From Deltaproteobacteria bacterium (lineage in GTDB: Bacteria; Myxococcota_A; UBA796; SXON01): a stretch of DNA of 64,000 nucleotides. The stretch is taken from NCBI GenBank assembly GCA_947445035.1, contig CANFCK010000007.1, positions 124,001 through 188,000 on the forward strand, read 5' to 3'. Under the pieces are notes generated by a model. It was not told the DNA's origin, made no database searches, and saw only the letters and a program-made list of their open reading frames with translations. The translations under genes were made by a program, and so were the position numbers. Positions 10,589 through 18,273 of this stretch are shown one piece after another (positions within the stretch are counted from its first letter, which is position 1; every line of letters begins with the position of its first letter).

Positions 10589-11995
10589 TTGCGCATCCTG
10601 CTGATCAACCCGTCGATGAACATGCAGAAGCTCGGCCGTTTTGCCGACCTGCTCGAGCCCATGCCCCCCACCGGCATCGCGTACATCGCGGGGGCGCTGG
10701 TGGCCAAAGGCTGGCACACCCGATTTGTCGATATGTTCGCCGAGAAGTTGACGGCCAAGGGCGTGCTGGAAAAGGTCGTCCGCTTCCAGCCCGACCTCGT
10801 GGGCATGACCGTGCTGACGCCGAGCGCCCCGACATGTGAGCTGCTTTCGCAGATGATCAAGGCGGTTTCTCCCAAGACGAAGATCGTCTGGGGCGGGGTC
10901 CATGCCGACGTCTTCGCCAAGGACATCATCCGCGACGGAGCGGTCGACTTCGTGGTGCACCACGACGGCGAGACGACGATCTGCGAGCTGGTCGAGGCCC
11001 TCGACGGCGGCACCAAGGACCTCAGCGGCATCGACGGTCTTTCGTGGATGGACGATGGTTCACCCAGGACCAACAAGGAGCGCGCGCTGCTCCGCGATCT
11101 CGACTCGTTGGCCTACCCGGCGTGGGACCTTTTCCCGTACCACCGCTACGGCCTGTTGCCCTTCGCTGACGTGGACAAGCCGGTGCTGACCATGACCGGT
11201 TCGCGCGGTTGCCCCTATCGCTGCGACTACTGCTCGCTCCTTCACAGCGGCAAGGTCTATCGACGTCGCGACCCAATCAAGCTCGTAGACGAGTACCAGC
11301 ACCTGGTCGAGCGCTTCGGCGTTCGCCAGGTTGGCCTGGTCGACCCGATCTTCCCGTTGGTGCTCAAGGACCTCAAGCCCTTCTGCGAAGAGCTCGTCGC
11401 CCGCAAGCTCGACCAGAAGGCGGTGTGGCTGAGTGAGACGCGCGCCGACCGCTTGGACGAGGAGACCTGTCGCGTCATGTACGCCGGCGGCTGTCGCCGG
11501 GTGCTCATGGGCATCGAGAGCGGCGTGGACATGTTGCTCGGCAATGTGAACAAGAACCTCACGACCGAAAAGGTCCGCTGGGGCGTGGCCAATGCCAAAA
11601 AGGCCGGCATCCAGACCGTCGGCCTGTTCATGATCGGCATGCCAGGCGAAACCCCGGAGATGACGCGCGAGACCATCGAGTTTGCCGTCGACCTCGATCT
11701 GGACTTCGCCAAGTTTGCGATCACCGTGCCCTTTCCTGGAAGCAAGCTGTTCGAGGACCAGTGGCAGAAGACACTTTTCCGCGACGACTGGGAAAACTAC
11801 ACGACGTTCAACCCCGACGCCGACCGCCTGGTCTACCACCCCCAAGGCTACGACCCCGAGTTGCTCATCAAGATGCAGGCCTACGGACTGCGGCGCTTCT
11901 ACATGCGCTTCGATCAGGTCAAACGCCAGCTTGTAGAGCTTAAGACCATCAACCCCAAGATGATGCTCTACGGCATCTACGGGATGGCGATCTAG
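10589..11995 (+). CDS. B12-binding radical SAM protein
   Basis: 468 residues. An N-terminal Rossmann-like cobalamin-binding domain (about 1-140; IAYIAGALVAKGWHTRFVD, IVWGGVHADVF) precedes a radical SAM barrel with CPYRCDYC (Cys208, Cys212, Cys215). GGCRRVLMGIESG and GLFMIGMPGETPEMT are typical barrel strands. Such enzymes methylate or rearrange unactivated carbons in lipids, hopanoids or natural products; the substrate is unknown here. The start is a TTG with GAGG 5-6 nt upstream. It is convergent with the HAD phosphatase, 6 bp apart. A second enzyme of this class is at 15.6-17.2 kb. Confidence 0.9.
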   Translation: MRILLINPSMNMQKLGRFADLLEPMPPTGIAYIAGALVAKGWHTRFVDMFAEKLTAKGVLEKVVRFQPDLVGMTVLTPSAPTCELLSQMIKAVSPKTKIVWGGVHADVFAKDIIRDGAVDFVVHHDGETTICELVEALDGGTKDLSGIDGLSWMDDGSPRTNKERALLRDLDSLAYPAWDLFPYHRYGLLPFADVDKPVLTMTGSRGCPYRCDYCSLLHSGKVYRRRDPIKLVDEYQHLVERFGVRQVGLVDPIFPLVLKDLKPFCEELVARKLDQKAVWLSETRADRLDEETCRVMYAGGCRRVLMGIESGVDMLLGNVNKNLTTEKVRWGVANAKKAGIQTVGLFMIGMPGETPEMTRETIEFAVDLDLDFAKFAITVPFPGSKLFEDQWQKTLFRDDWENYTTFNPDADRLVYHPQGYDPELLIKMQAYGLRRFYMRFDQVKRQLVELKTINPKMMLYGIYGMAI

Positions 11996-12001
11996 CCGAC
12001 G

Positions 12002-12655
12002 CTAGCGGCCCCAGTCGAGGATCGGCCAACCTCGTTTGGCGGCGACGCGACGCAACCTTGGGTCGGGATTGACCGCGACGGGCTGGCCCACCGCCTCCAG
12101 CATGGGCAGGTCGCTCATCGAGTCGGTGTAGAACGTGGCTTCTGAAAGCAAGCCACCGACACGCTCGCAGAAGGCCTGGGCGTGCTCGACCTTACCCGCG
12201 CCGTAGCACATGGCGCCCAGTGGACGACCCGTGAAGCGGCCCTCCTCGACCTCGAATCGATTGCACAGCGCGTGCTCGAGCTCCAACCGCCGCAGCACCG
12301 GCGCGCACAGGTACGCCGACGAGGTCGTCAGCAGGGTGATGGTGTCGCCCGCCTCCCGGTGGCGCTCTACAGCCTCGAGCGCGCCTGGGCGGTAGGTCCG
12401 GTCGATCTGGGCGGTGTAGAACGCCTCGGTGCGGCGTACGAGGTCGATTTCCAGCGTTCCGCCCAGGGTCTCAATGGCCTCCTCCAGCAGGGATTCCATC
12501 CGCGTGAAACCGATGTGGTAGGTCCCGATCCACCAGATCGCGCGCAGCGCTTGCCAACGGGTGAGGAAGCCCTGCTTGACCTCGTGATCCACCCAGAGCC
12601 GGCCGGAGTTGACCGAGAGGACCGTTCGGTCGAGATCGAAGAAGACCAGTGCCAC
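12002..12655 (-). CDS. HAD superfamily IB phosphatase
   Basis: Predicted 217 residues from the GTG at 12655. Motif I FFDLDRTVLS supplies the Asp nucleophile and the acid Asp at residues 7 and 9. Motif II is LLTTSSAYL. Motif III/IV is YTDSMSDLPML, with two metal-binding Asp. Subfamily IB contains SerB-like phosphoserine phosphatases and lysophospholipid or sugar phosphatases. The substrate cannot be read from the sequence. It follows the MscS gene by 10 bp on the same strand, so the two are probably co-transcribed. Confidence 0.87.
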   Translation of the reverse strand: MALVFFDLDRTVLSVNSGRLWVDHEVKQGFLTRWQALRAIWWIGTYHIGFTRMESLLEEAIETLGGTLEIDLVRRTEAFYTAQIDRTYRPGALEAVERHREAGDTITLLTTSSAYLCAPVLRRLELEHALCNRFEVEEGRFTGRPLGAMCYGAGKVEHAQAFCERVGGLLSEATFYTDSMSDLPMLEAVGQPVAVNPDPRLRRVAAKRGWPILDWGR

Positions 12656-12665
12656 GCCGCGCAGC

Positions 12666-14192
12666 CTACCCCGCCAATCCGAAGAACTCTCGCATTCGTG
12701 CCAGTATCCGCGCAGTCTCCCGGCTCCGGTCGGACCCGAGCCGCGCGTCGTGCCCCTCCCGGGCCACCGAAAGCTGGGCTTGGCGCTTGGCCGTGACCGC
12801 TGCAAGCTCGCCTGCGACATGGGGACGGGAGAGGAGCACCGCTTCGAACCCCTCGTGGTCGAGCTTGAAGCACTCCACGGGACCTACGGCGACGACGCCG
12901 GCCGTGCGCGGGGCACCGGTCAATAGCCCCATCTCGCCAAATATATCAGGCGCCCGAAGGGTGGCTACGCGTTGCTCGCTGCCATTAACTTCCAGGCGGA
13001 CCTCGACCGTGCCCGCCGCAAGAATGTAGAGATGACGCGCCGCACGCCCTTGCCGGATGACGTATTCTCCACCGGCAAACGGCACGAACTGCAGGGCGCC
13101 GGCAAGCTGGCGGCACTCCGCCTCGGTGAGTGGACCGAAGAGGTCCACGCCGCGCATGACCTGGTAGGCCCGCTCCCGGTCGGGGACCGGCAGGCCCGTC
13201 CTGGCCTCGTTGTCCAGGTTGATGTGCGTCGTCGCCGGGGTCGCCAACTCGATTCCCGCCCGACAGAGCGCCGCATGAACGCGAACCCGCACCTCGGAAT
13301 CGACCACGAAATCGCGCTCGAAGTCGTGAGTCCACACCCGCACCGCATACAGGAGGCTGCTGTCGAGCACCTCCTTTCCGAGATCGGCAAGCAGACAGTC
13401 GGGGGCAGGTTCCGGCACCGTGCCGCGGATGGGGCTGGCGTCGAGCGCATCTTGCACCACCCCCAGGATGTGGCCCGGGTTGTGCTTCCGATCGAGGCGG
13501 AAGTACACGGTCCGGCGCTCCGGATGTCCCACCCCACCCCTTCGACCGAGAATGGTGATGGCCGTCGTGAGCAGTGATGCATTTGGCACCATGACCGCGT
13601 TGCCGTCGCGCGTCTCGACGACGAGGTGCCGCCAGCGAATCGCCGCCACCCGCCCCTCCCGACCACCCTCAAGTTGCACCCAATCGCCCACCTGCACAGT
13701 ACCGTCGAGCTGGAGCGCGACGCCGCCGATGACGTTGCCCCGCGTGCTCTGGAGCGAGATCGTGAGCGCGGCAGCGACGATCGTGCCGCCCGCGAGCGCC
13801 GATGTCGCGGTCAAGCCGGTACTGGCCGCAACCGCGACGACCACCACGCCAAAACCGAGGGCGGAGAGGACGTCGCCCGCGATTGCCGGAAGACGCACGC
13901 CGAGCCGCGGCAAGAGCACATCGACCCCGCCCAGGACCACCAGCGTGGTCGCGCAGAAGCCGGCCGACACCCTGGCCAGGAAGTCAATCCAGGTCATCGC
14001 CGGGGTGTACTCCAGCACCCGCGCCAGCATCAAGACGCCCGCGAGCCCGACGTAGAGCACGTAGAGGAGCACCGGGGTGCGCAGCCGCCCGCGACGAGCC
14101 GGCGCCAGGACGTTGACGACGACGGCCCCAACCAGCAGGCACACGCCCATCGCAAGGACGCTGAACGCGAGGTCTCGAAGTTCCAGAGTCAC
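12666..14192 (-). CDS. MscS-family mechanosensitive channel with cNMP-binding domain
   Basis: 508 residues, GTG start. About four N-terminal membrane helices (to about 150) lead into the MscS beta domain: SLQSTRGNVIGGVALQLDG, VQVGDWVQLEGGREGRV, MVPNASLLTTAITILG. The C-terminal 150 residues (FGPLTEAECRQLAGALQF ... PDIFGEMGLLTGAPRTAGV) form a cyclic-nucleotide-binding fold. Fusion of an MscS pore to a cNMP domain is known in bacterial cyclic-nucleotide-gated MscS-like channels. It sits in the inner membrane. Whether it responds to cAMP, to c-di-nucleotides or only to osmotic stress is unknown. Confidence 0.9.
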   Translation of the reverse strand: MTLELRDLAFSVLAMGVCLLVGAVVVNVLAPARRGRLRTPVLLYVLYVGLAGVLMLARVLEYTPAMTWIDFLARVSAGFCATTLVVLGGVDVLLPRLGVRLPAIAGDVLSALGFGVVVVAVAASTGLTATSALAGGTIVAAALTISLQSTRGNVIGGVALQLDGTVQVGDWVQLEGGREGRVAAIRWRHLVVETRDGNAVMVPNASLLTTAITILGRRGGVGHPERRTVYFRLDRKHNPGHILGVVQDALDASPIRGTVPEPAPDCLLADLGKEVLDSSLLYAVRVWTHDFERDFVVDSEVRVRVHAALCRAGIELATPATTHINLDNEARTGLPVPDRERAYQVMRGVDLFGPLTEAECRQLAGALQFVPFAGGEYVIRQGRAARHLYILAAGTVEVRLEVNGSEQRVATLRAPDIFGEMGLLTGAPRTAGVVAVGPVECFKLDHEGFEAVLLSRPHVAGELAAVTAKRQAQLSVAREGHDARLGSDRSRETARILARMREFFGLAG

Positions 14193-14238
14193 ACCTGAGC
14201 TTAGCGCAGCGCCGGCACGGAGGCTGGCGCGCGGAAGC

Positions 14239-15537
14239 TCAGCGCACCCGCGTCACCCCAGGAAGCTCGGCCACGCGAACCACGTAGGGGATCGCAGCGG
14301 CCAACGACGTCTGTAGCTCCCAACGCAGCTCGCCATCCGGCCCGATGTCGTCGATGACGCCGGCGTAGGAGAAAACCGCGAGGGTGCTGCCGTCGGCCGC
14401 GCGGTCCACATCGCCGAGCGTCACGATCGACAGCGGAGGGTCGTGGTGCCAGGACCACGCTGCCGTCGCGCTCATCGCTATGTCGTCCAGCTTCAACTCC
14501 AACACCCGCGAGTCCTCGCCCGAGGCCGGATCGCGATCGTCCATCATCACGACCCCGCCGTCGATGAACTGGAACTGGTGTTGGAACTTGGGCTGGTCGG
14601 CCGGATCGGCAAAGCTCCACGCGCTGTCCGGACCGCCCAGCCTGCGTCCGACCGAGCCATCCTCAAAGACCTCGACCAGCCCACCGAGATTCCGCATTCC
14701 GACCCACCAGCCCCCACCCGCACGGACATCGAGTGCGTTGACGTGGGCCCACGTGTTGCCGTCGAGCTCGCTGTCGTCAGGCACCTCCCAGGTGTCCCAC
14801 GTGGACCAGATTGGCGTGGCGTTGCCTTCGTTGTCGACCCGCACCACGGCGTCGCCGACCACGTCCGCGCCGGAGCGGCCGGGGCGAACATCGGTGACCA
14901 GGCAGATACTGTCCCCTTCTGGGGTGTCCACGAAGTCGTGGTTGAACTGGTCGACTTGATGGCGGGACAGCTCGGTGCCGTCCCAGTTCACGGTGACCAG
15001 CGCCGACGTCTCGGTGACGGGGGCCGCCTCGATCTCCGCGAAGCGCAGGCCCTGACCGTCCTCGCGCAGCCGCGTTCTGAGCACCCGGTGCCGCCCCTGC
15101 GCCTTCTTGTACCAGACGACACGCCCCCACTCATCCAGGATCAACGCCCAACCCGGCTCGGCGACCACCCCGGTGAGCAGGTAGCCCTCCCACCCCGGTG
15201 TTCCGCTGGTCGTCCAACTGGGCATTCCGGTCGGCGCCGTGCCGGTCTCGAAGTCCACGTACACGCTGCTGTCACCCGCCTCCGAAACGACCCGCGCACT
15301 CCACTTCCCGCCCGCCCACAGGCCCAGGAGCGGCGCCGAATGCGCGAGTTCCGCGCCCTGCCAGTCGGTTGTGAGAAATGGGCCGTCTTCGCCGTTCACC
15401 TCCACGCGGGTCCGCTCGTTCGTGCTGCTCGACCAGGTCGCGACGGCCAATGTTGCGACGTCGTCATCGAGGGTGATCGTCGGCGGGGAGACGCCGCAGC
15501 CGGAGAGGATCAGGCCGGCGGCGACGATGCCCCCCAA
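14239..15537 (-). CDS. Lipoprotein of the arylsulfotransferase (ASST-like) fold
   Basis: 432 residues if started at the TTG at 15535-15537, which has GGAGGG 7 nt upstream. The N-terminus is a signal with lipobox LILSGC. The rest has the pattern of Arylsulfotran_2 proteins: GWALILDEWGRVVWY, FNHDFVDTPEGDSICLV, HVNALDVRAGGGWWVGMRN, KFQHQFQFIDGG, MMDDRDPASGEDSRVLEL, a six-bladed propeller probably facing the periplasm or surface. An alternative GTG at 15637-15639 overlaps the upstream stop codon and would add an Arg-rich 34-residue leader. It is the last gene of the minus-strand peptide operon. Sulfotransferase activity is not shown. Confidence 0.75.
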   Translation of the reverse strand: MGGIVAAGLILSGCGVSPPTITLDDDVATLAVATWSSSTNERTRVEVNGEDGPFLTTDWQGAELAHSAPLLGLWAGGKWSARVVSEAGDSSVYVDFETGTAPTGMPSWTTSGTPGWEGYLLTGVVAEPGWALILDEWGRVVWYKKAQGRHRVLRTRLREDGQGLRFAEIEAAPVTETSALVTVNWDGTELSRHQVDQFNHDFVDTPEGDSICLVTDVRPGRSGADVVGDAVVRVDNEGNATPIWSTWDTWEVPDDSELDGNTWAHVNALDVRAGGGWWVGMRNLGGLVEVFEDGSVGRRLGGPDSAWSFADPADQPKFQHQFQFIDGGVVMMDDRDPASGEDSRVLELKLDDIAMSATAAWSWHHDPPLSIVTLGDVDRAADGSTLAVFSYAGVIDDIGPDGELRWELQTSLAAAIPYVVRVAELPGVTRVR

Positions 15538-15569
15538 AACGCATGCCCTCCGGGGGCATTTTGGGGGGC
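15529..15569 (-). promoter_or_regulatory. Strong hairpin over a ribosome-binding site and start codon
   Basis: An inverted repeat pairs GCCCCCCAAAA with TTTTGGGGGGC, then TGCCC with GGGCA after a 4-nt bulge, leaving a 5-nt loop. On the minus-strand mRNA it covers the GGAGGG and the TTG start of the ASST-like lipoprotein. No U-tract follows, so it is not a standard terminator. In the 101-bp gap after the radical SAM gene it could lower or gate translation of the lipoprotein. If translation begins at the upstream GTG, the hairpin would lie inside the reading frame. Confidence 0.55.
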
Positions 15570-15638
15570 CTACAGCGGGCCGCGCCCAGCGTCGCCGTCG
15601 GCGGCGCGCCGCCGAGGCCGAGGGGGATGGGGCAGGCA

Positions 15639-17171
15639 CTACGTATCGTACCACTCTGGCTGGACCAGTTGCTGGTAGTGCTCGACATTGAGTGGGTTCA
15701 CCCTCTTCTTTACCGCATCCAGCGCCATCAGCGCCGAGACCTTGGTGAACCAGATGTACATGTCGCGCTTGTAGGGCACCCTGCTGGTGAGGCCGCGGAG
15801 GAGCCACTTGTTGTTCACGAACTGCTTGTTCATGTCGTAGAGCGCCTGCCCGATCTCGTCCTTGGTCATGTACTGGCTGTCCAGCACTGGACTGAGCCAG
15901 TCGAAGTTGTCGAAGTCGGCCTCGGTGATCCAGCCTTCGCGCAGCGCTTCGTCATAGATCGGCGTACCCGGCACCGGGGTGATCGGGTGAAAAGCGGGGA
16001 AATCGACGTCCAACTCCTTGGCCATTTGGACCTGCTTCTTCAAGGACTCGTTGTTTTCCTCTTTGACGCCGACGATGAACGTCGCCTGCACGAAGACGTG
16101 CGGGTACTTCGTCTTGAAGATCTCGATCGCCTGGCGGGCGATGCCGCCTGCGTAGAAGCGCTTGTCCAGCGACGAGAGCGAGTCGTCCTCCGCACGCTCA
16201 ACCCCGATGAGGATGTGGGCCATGCCCGCCTTCACAAGGCGCTCGAGGATGCCCTTCTTCTCGTCGCGAACGATGCAATCGGCGCGCATGAACGCGAACC
16301 ACTGCGTCTTCATCCCACTCTTGATCATGCGCCCGGCGAACTCATCGTTGAAGCGCGGATCGATGTTCCAGCTTTCGTCGACCCAAACATACGAGCGCTT
16401 GCCGTAGCGGTAGTACAGCTCCTCGATCTCCTCCATGACGCGATCGACGCTCTTGGAGCGCCAACGCGGCGTAAGCTGGACGTTTCCGTCGCTGTCGTAC
16501 TTGCGGTCCGCCATGACGGTCCACCACGCGCAGAAGCTACAACTCGACACGCAGCCGCGGCTGTGGTGAATCGTCGTGCCACCCGGCGAGAAGAGGTAGC
16601 GACTTTTCCCGTAGAGGTGCATCGGGAGCATGTCGTACGCGGGCATGGGCAAGGTATCGAGGTCCTTCACCAGCTTTCGGGTGTTGGTGCGCACCTGGGC
16701 CGCGCCGTCCCAGTACATCAGCCCGTCCACCTTGGCGAGGTCCTTGCCGGCGTGCGCCCAGGCCTTGCAGGTGTCGACGATGGTTTCTTCGCCCTCGCCA
16801 ATGCAGATCGCGTCGATGTTGCTGGCGGGGTTGGCGTAGCGGTGGGCGAGGTTGGTGAAGTGTCCACCGCCGGCGAGCGTCTTGGCGCGTGGGGCCACAT
16901 CCTTGCACATCTTGAAGAACCGGAGCGCTTCGCTGGCGTAGAGCGCGTGGTTTTCCCCGCTGGCGATCACGTCGGGATCGAGCTCCTTGATGCGATCGGC
17001 GAGCGAGCGCCAGCCGATGTGGAGCGGCATGCAGTCCAAGACGTGTACGTCCATGCCCGCCTCGCGCAGCGGCGCAGCGAGCGCCGGAAGCGCCTGTTGC
17101 AACAGGAAATTGTCGCCCTCGCTGGTGTAGGGCCAATACTTTCGAGGGGGCTGGACGAGGAGCACGCGCAT
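15639..17171 (-). CDS. B12-binding radical SAM protein of the peptide operon
   Basis: 510 residues from the ATG at 17169-17171 (MRVLLVQPPRKYW). A cobalamin-binding Rossmann domain (about 1-150; AGMDVHVLDCMPLHI, KTLAGGGHFTNLA, AICIGEGEETI) is followed by a radical SAM barrel with CVSSCSFC (Cys207, Cys211, Cys214), VWVDESWNIDPRF and HILIGVERAEDDSL. It starts 10 bp after the methyltransferase stop and third in line after the repeat peptide. Enzymes of this class do C-methylations and cyclisations on lipids, antibiotics and some peptides. The substrate is unknown. The peptide neighbour makes a peptide substrate possible, not certain. Confidence 0.9.
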   Translation of the reverse strand: MRVLLVQPPRKYWPYTSEGDNFLLQQALPALAAPLREAGMDVHVLDCMPLHIGWRSLADRIKELDPDVIASGENHALYASEALRFFKMCKDVAPRAKTLAGGGHFTNLAHRYANPASNIDAICIGEGEETIVDTCKAWAHAGKDLAKVDGLMYWDGAAQVRTNTRKLVKDLDTLPMPAYDMLPMHLYGKSRYLFSPGGTTIHHSRGCVSSCSFCAWWTVMADRKYDSDGNVQLTPRWRSKSVDRVMEEIEELYYRYGKRSYVWVDESWNIDPRFNDEFAGRMIKSGMKTQWFAFMRADCIVRDEKKGILERLVKAGMAHILIGVERAEDDSLSSLDKRFYAGGIARQAIEIFKTKYPHVFVQATFIVGVKEENNESLKKQVQMAKELDVDFPAFHPITPVPGTPIYDEALREGWITEADFDNFDWLSPVLDSQYMTKDEIGQALYDMNKQFVNNKWLLRGLTSRVPYKRDMYIWFTKVSALMALDAVKKRVNPLNVEHYQQLVQPEWYDT

Positions 17172-17181
17172 GGGTCCGACC

Positions 17182-18009
17182 TTAGCTGCCCCGTTCGCCG
17201 GCTGCGCGGCCAGTTTGGGATTCGGTGGGCGGGCCCGCATGGGCCACCCCAATCCAGGCTCGATTGAGCTGCCCCAGCACCGAATGCCCACGAAGCCGGT
17301 CCTCCCACGCAAAAAGCGCGTCGGCATCGACATCGCCCGCCAACTGCTGCAACGGCCCGCTCAGCACGTAGTGGCTGCGCTCGAGCGTTGGCAGCGCCCA
17401 GCCCTGGAAAAGCGCTCGCACATCGACTTCATCGAAGGTCCGGACGTATCGATCGCCAGGAATATGCAGGACCCCGTCCTCCAGGAGCGCGCCGAGGTGC
17501 CCAGCCGGCGCATCCAGCGCCATCCCCCAGCCCCACCTGGCTTCCACCGAGAAGAGCAGCGCCCCGCCCGGCACAAGCCGCGGCCGCAGCCCCGCGAGCA
17601 CGGCGCCAGCGTCGTGGACGTAGCACAGGAGCTCAGCCGCGATGACGACGTCGGCCTGCACGGGAGGCAGCTCCTCCGCCGTCGTGTGGTAGGTCGTGAG
17701 CGTGCCTGGCCGCCCCTGCGCGTGGCCGCGCGCGACCTCCAGCGAGATGGCATCGGCATCGACCAGATGAACGTCGCAGCCCAGGTCGAGGCACCACATC
17801 GAGAACCGACCGATGCCGCCGCCAATGTCGAGCACGCGACAGCCCGGGCGCACATGCGGCGCCCACAGGCGGAGGTAGAGCTCGCGCTCGAGCAGCTTGT
17901 GGCGATGAGCAGGGCTGTCGGGACGGAGAAAATCCATCCACTCCGGCGTGGTGACCCACGCCTCGGCGGCACCCACCATATTTGCAGTCGCTGGCGACCC
18001 GTCTTTCAT
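17182..18009 (-). CDS. Class I SAM-dependent methyltransferase
   Basis: 275 residues. Motif I VLDIGGGIGRFSMWCLDLG (about 59-77) binds SAM. The acidic residue VHLVDADA, the VVIAAELLCYVHDAG strand and LRPRLVPGGALLFSVEA follow in order. The C-terminal third (RYVRTFDEVDVRALFQGWAL) is substrate-specific. The ATG at 18007-18009 follows the repeat-peptide stop by 19 bp with no strong ribosome-binding site; a second Met is at residue 11. It is sandwiched between the peptide and a B12 radical SAM enzyme on one strand. Acceptor unknown. Confidence 0.88.
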   Translation of the reverse strand: MKDGSPATANMVGAAEAWVTTPEWMDFLRPDSPAHRHKLLERELYLRLWAPHVRPGCRVLDIGGGIGRFSMWCLDLGCDVHLVDADAISLEVARGHAQGRPGTLTTYHTTAEELPPVQADVVIAAELLCYVHDAGAVLAGLRPRLVPGGALLFSVEARWGWGMALDAPAGHLGALLEDGVLHIPGDRYVRTFDEVDVRALFQGWALPTLERSHYVLSGPLQQLAGDVDADALFAWEDRLRGHSVLGQLNRAWIGVAHAGPPTESQTGRAAGERGS

Positions 18010-18028
18010 GCGACGGGACCGGCGCCGA

Positions 18029-18154
18029 CTACGCCTTCGGTCCCGGCTTCGGGCGGGGAGAAGGGCGCCAGGCCTTGGGGCCCGGCTTCGGACGTGGCGA
18101 AGGACGCCAGCTCTTGGGGCCGGGCTTGGGACGGGGGGACGGACGCCAATTCAT
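18029..18154 (-). CDS. 41-residue basic peptide: three WRPSPRPKPGPK repeats
   Basis: Small gene of 42 codons: Met-Asn, then three 13-residue units WRPSPRPKPGPK plus Ser or Ala, then TAG. GGAG lies 5 nt before the ATG (18152-18154) and a promoter-like element lies further up. The three units differ at nine codons, all at third positions without changing the amino acid. Only the last codon (AGC, GCC, GCG) alters a residue. That pattern means the peptide sequence is under selection, and on this strand. It has no acidic residue, no signal peptide and no Cys. Possible roles: precursor of a modified peptide, Pro-rich antimicrobial peptide, or nucleic-acid or ribosome binder (SPRPK resembles minor-groove motifs). 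No family is recognised. Confidence 0.75.
   Translation of the reverse strand: MNWRPSPRPKPGPKSWRPSPRPKPGPKAWRPSPRPKPGPKA
18032..18148 (-). repeat. Tandem 39-bp repeat, three units
   Basis: Three directly adjacent 39-bp units (18148-18110, 18109-18071, 18070-18032) encode the WRPSPRPKPGPK repeats. Apart from the final codon, the units diverge at codon third positions only. There are no spacers, so this is not a CRISPR array. It most likely arose by internal duplication of a coding unit, later polished by purifying selection. Confidence 0.85.
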
Positions 18155-18183
18155 GGAAGCTCCAAAGGTGCTGCGAGGTTCCC

Positions 18184-18212
18184 ATCGTTCCCCGGTTGAC
18201 CCGGGGTGTCAA
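18184..18212 (-). promoter_or_regulatory. Sigma70-like promoter of the peptide operon
   Basis: On the minus strand TTGACA (18212-18207) is followed after 17 bp by AACGAT (18189-18184), about 30 bp before the peptide ATG. The -35 is a perfect match; the -10 keeps three of six consensus bases, including A2 and T6. Within the spacer lies CCCCGG-N5-CCGGGG, an operator-like inverted repeat. TTGAC-N7-GTCAA (18196-18212) also forms an inverted repeat. The short leader would be about 20-25 nt. Confidence 0.5.
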
Positions 18213-18242
18213 GCGAAAGTGCCGACCCGGGAGCCATGGGCT

Positions 18243-18270
18243 GCGATAACCGCGGGCCGCGATAACCGCG
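18243..18270 (+). repeat. Direct repeat GCGATAACCGCG x2 before the gluzincin start
   Basis: The 12-mer GCGATAACCGCG occurs at 18243-18254 and 18259-18270, period 16 bp, ending 3 bp before the ATG of the metalloprotease. Each copy carries an internal GCG/CGC dyad. The position suggests a regulator site in the 119-bp divergent region between the peptide operon and the protease, or a translational element in the leader. No conventional ribosome-binding site is visible in front of the ATG. Confidence 0.4.
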
Positions 18271-18273
18271 CGG

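Noticed and set aside
18032-18148. Three 39-bp repeats as a CRISPR or VNTR array.
   Set aside because: No spacers, only three adjacent units, and divergence almost wholly confined to codon third positions shows coding origin.
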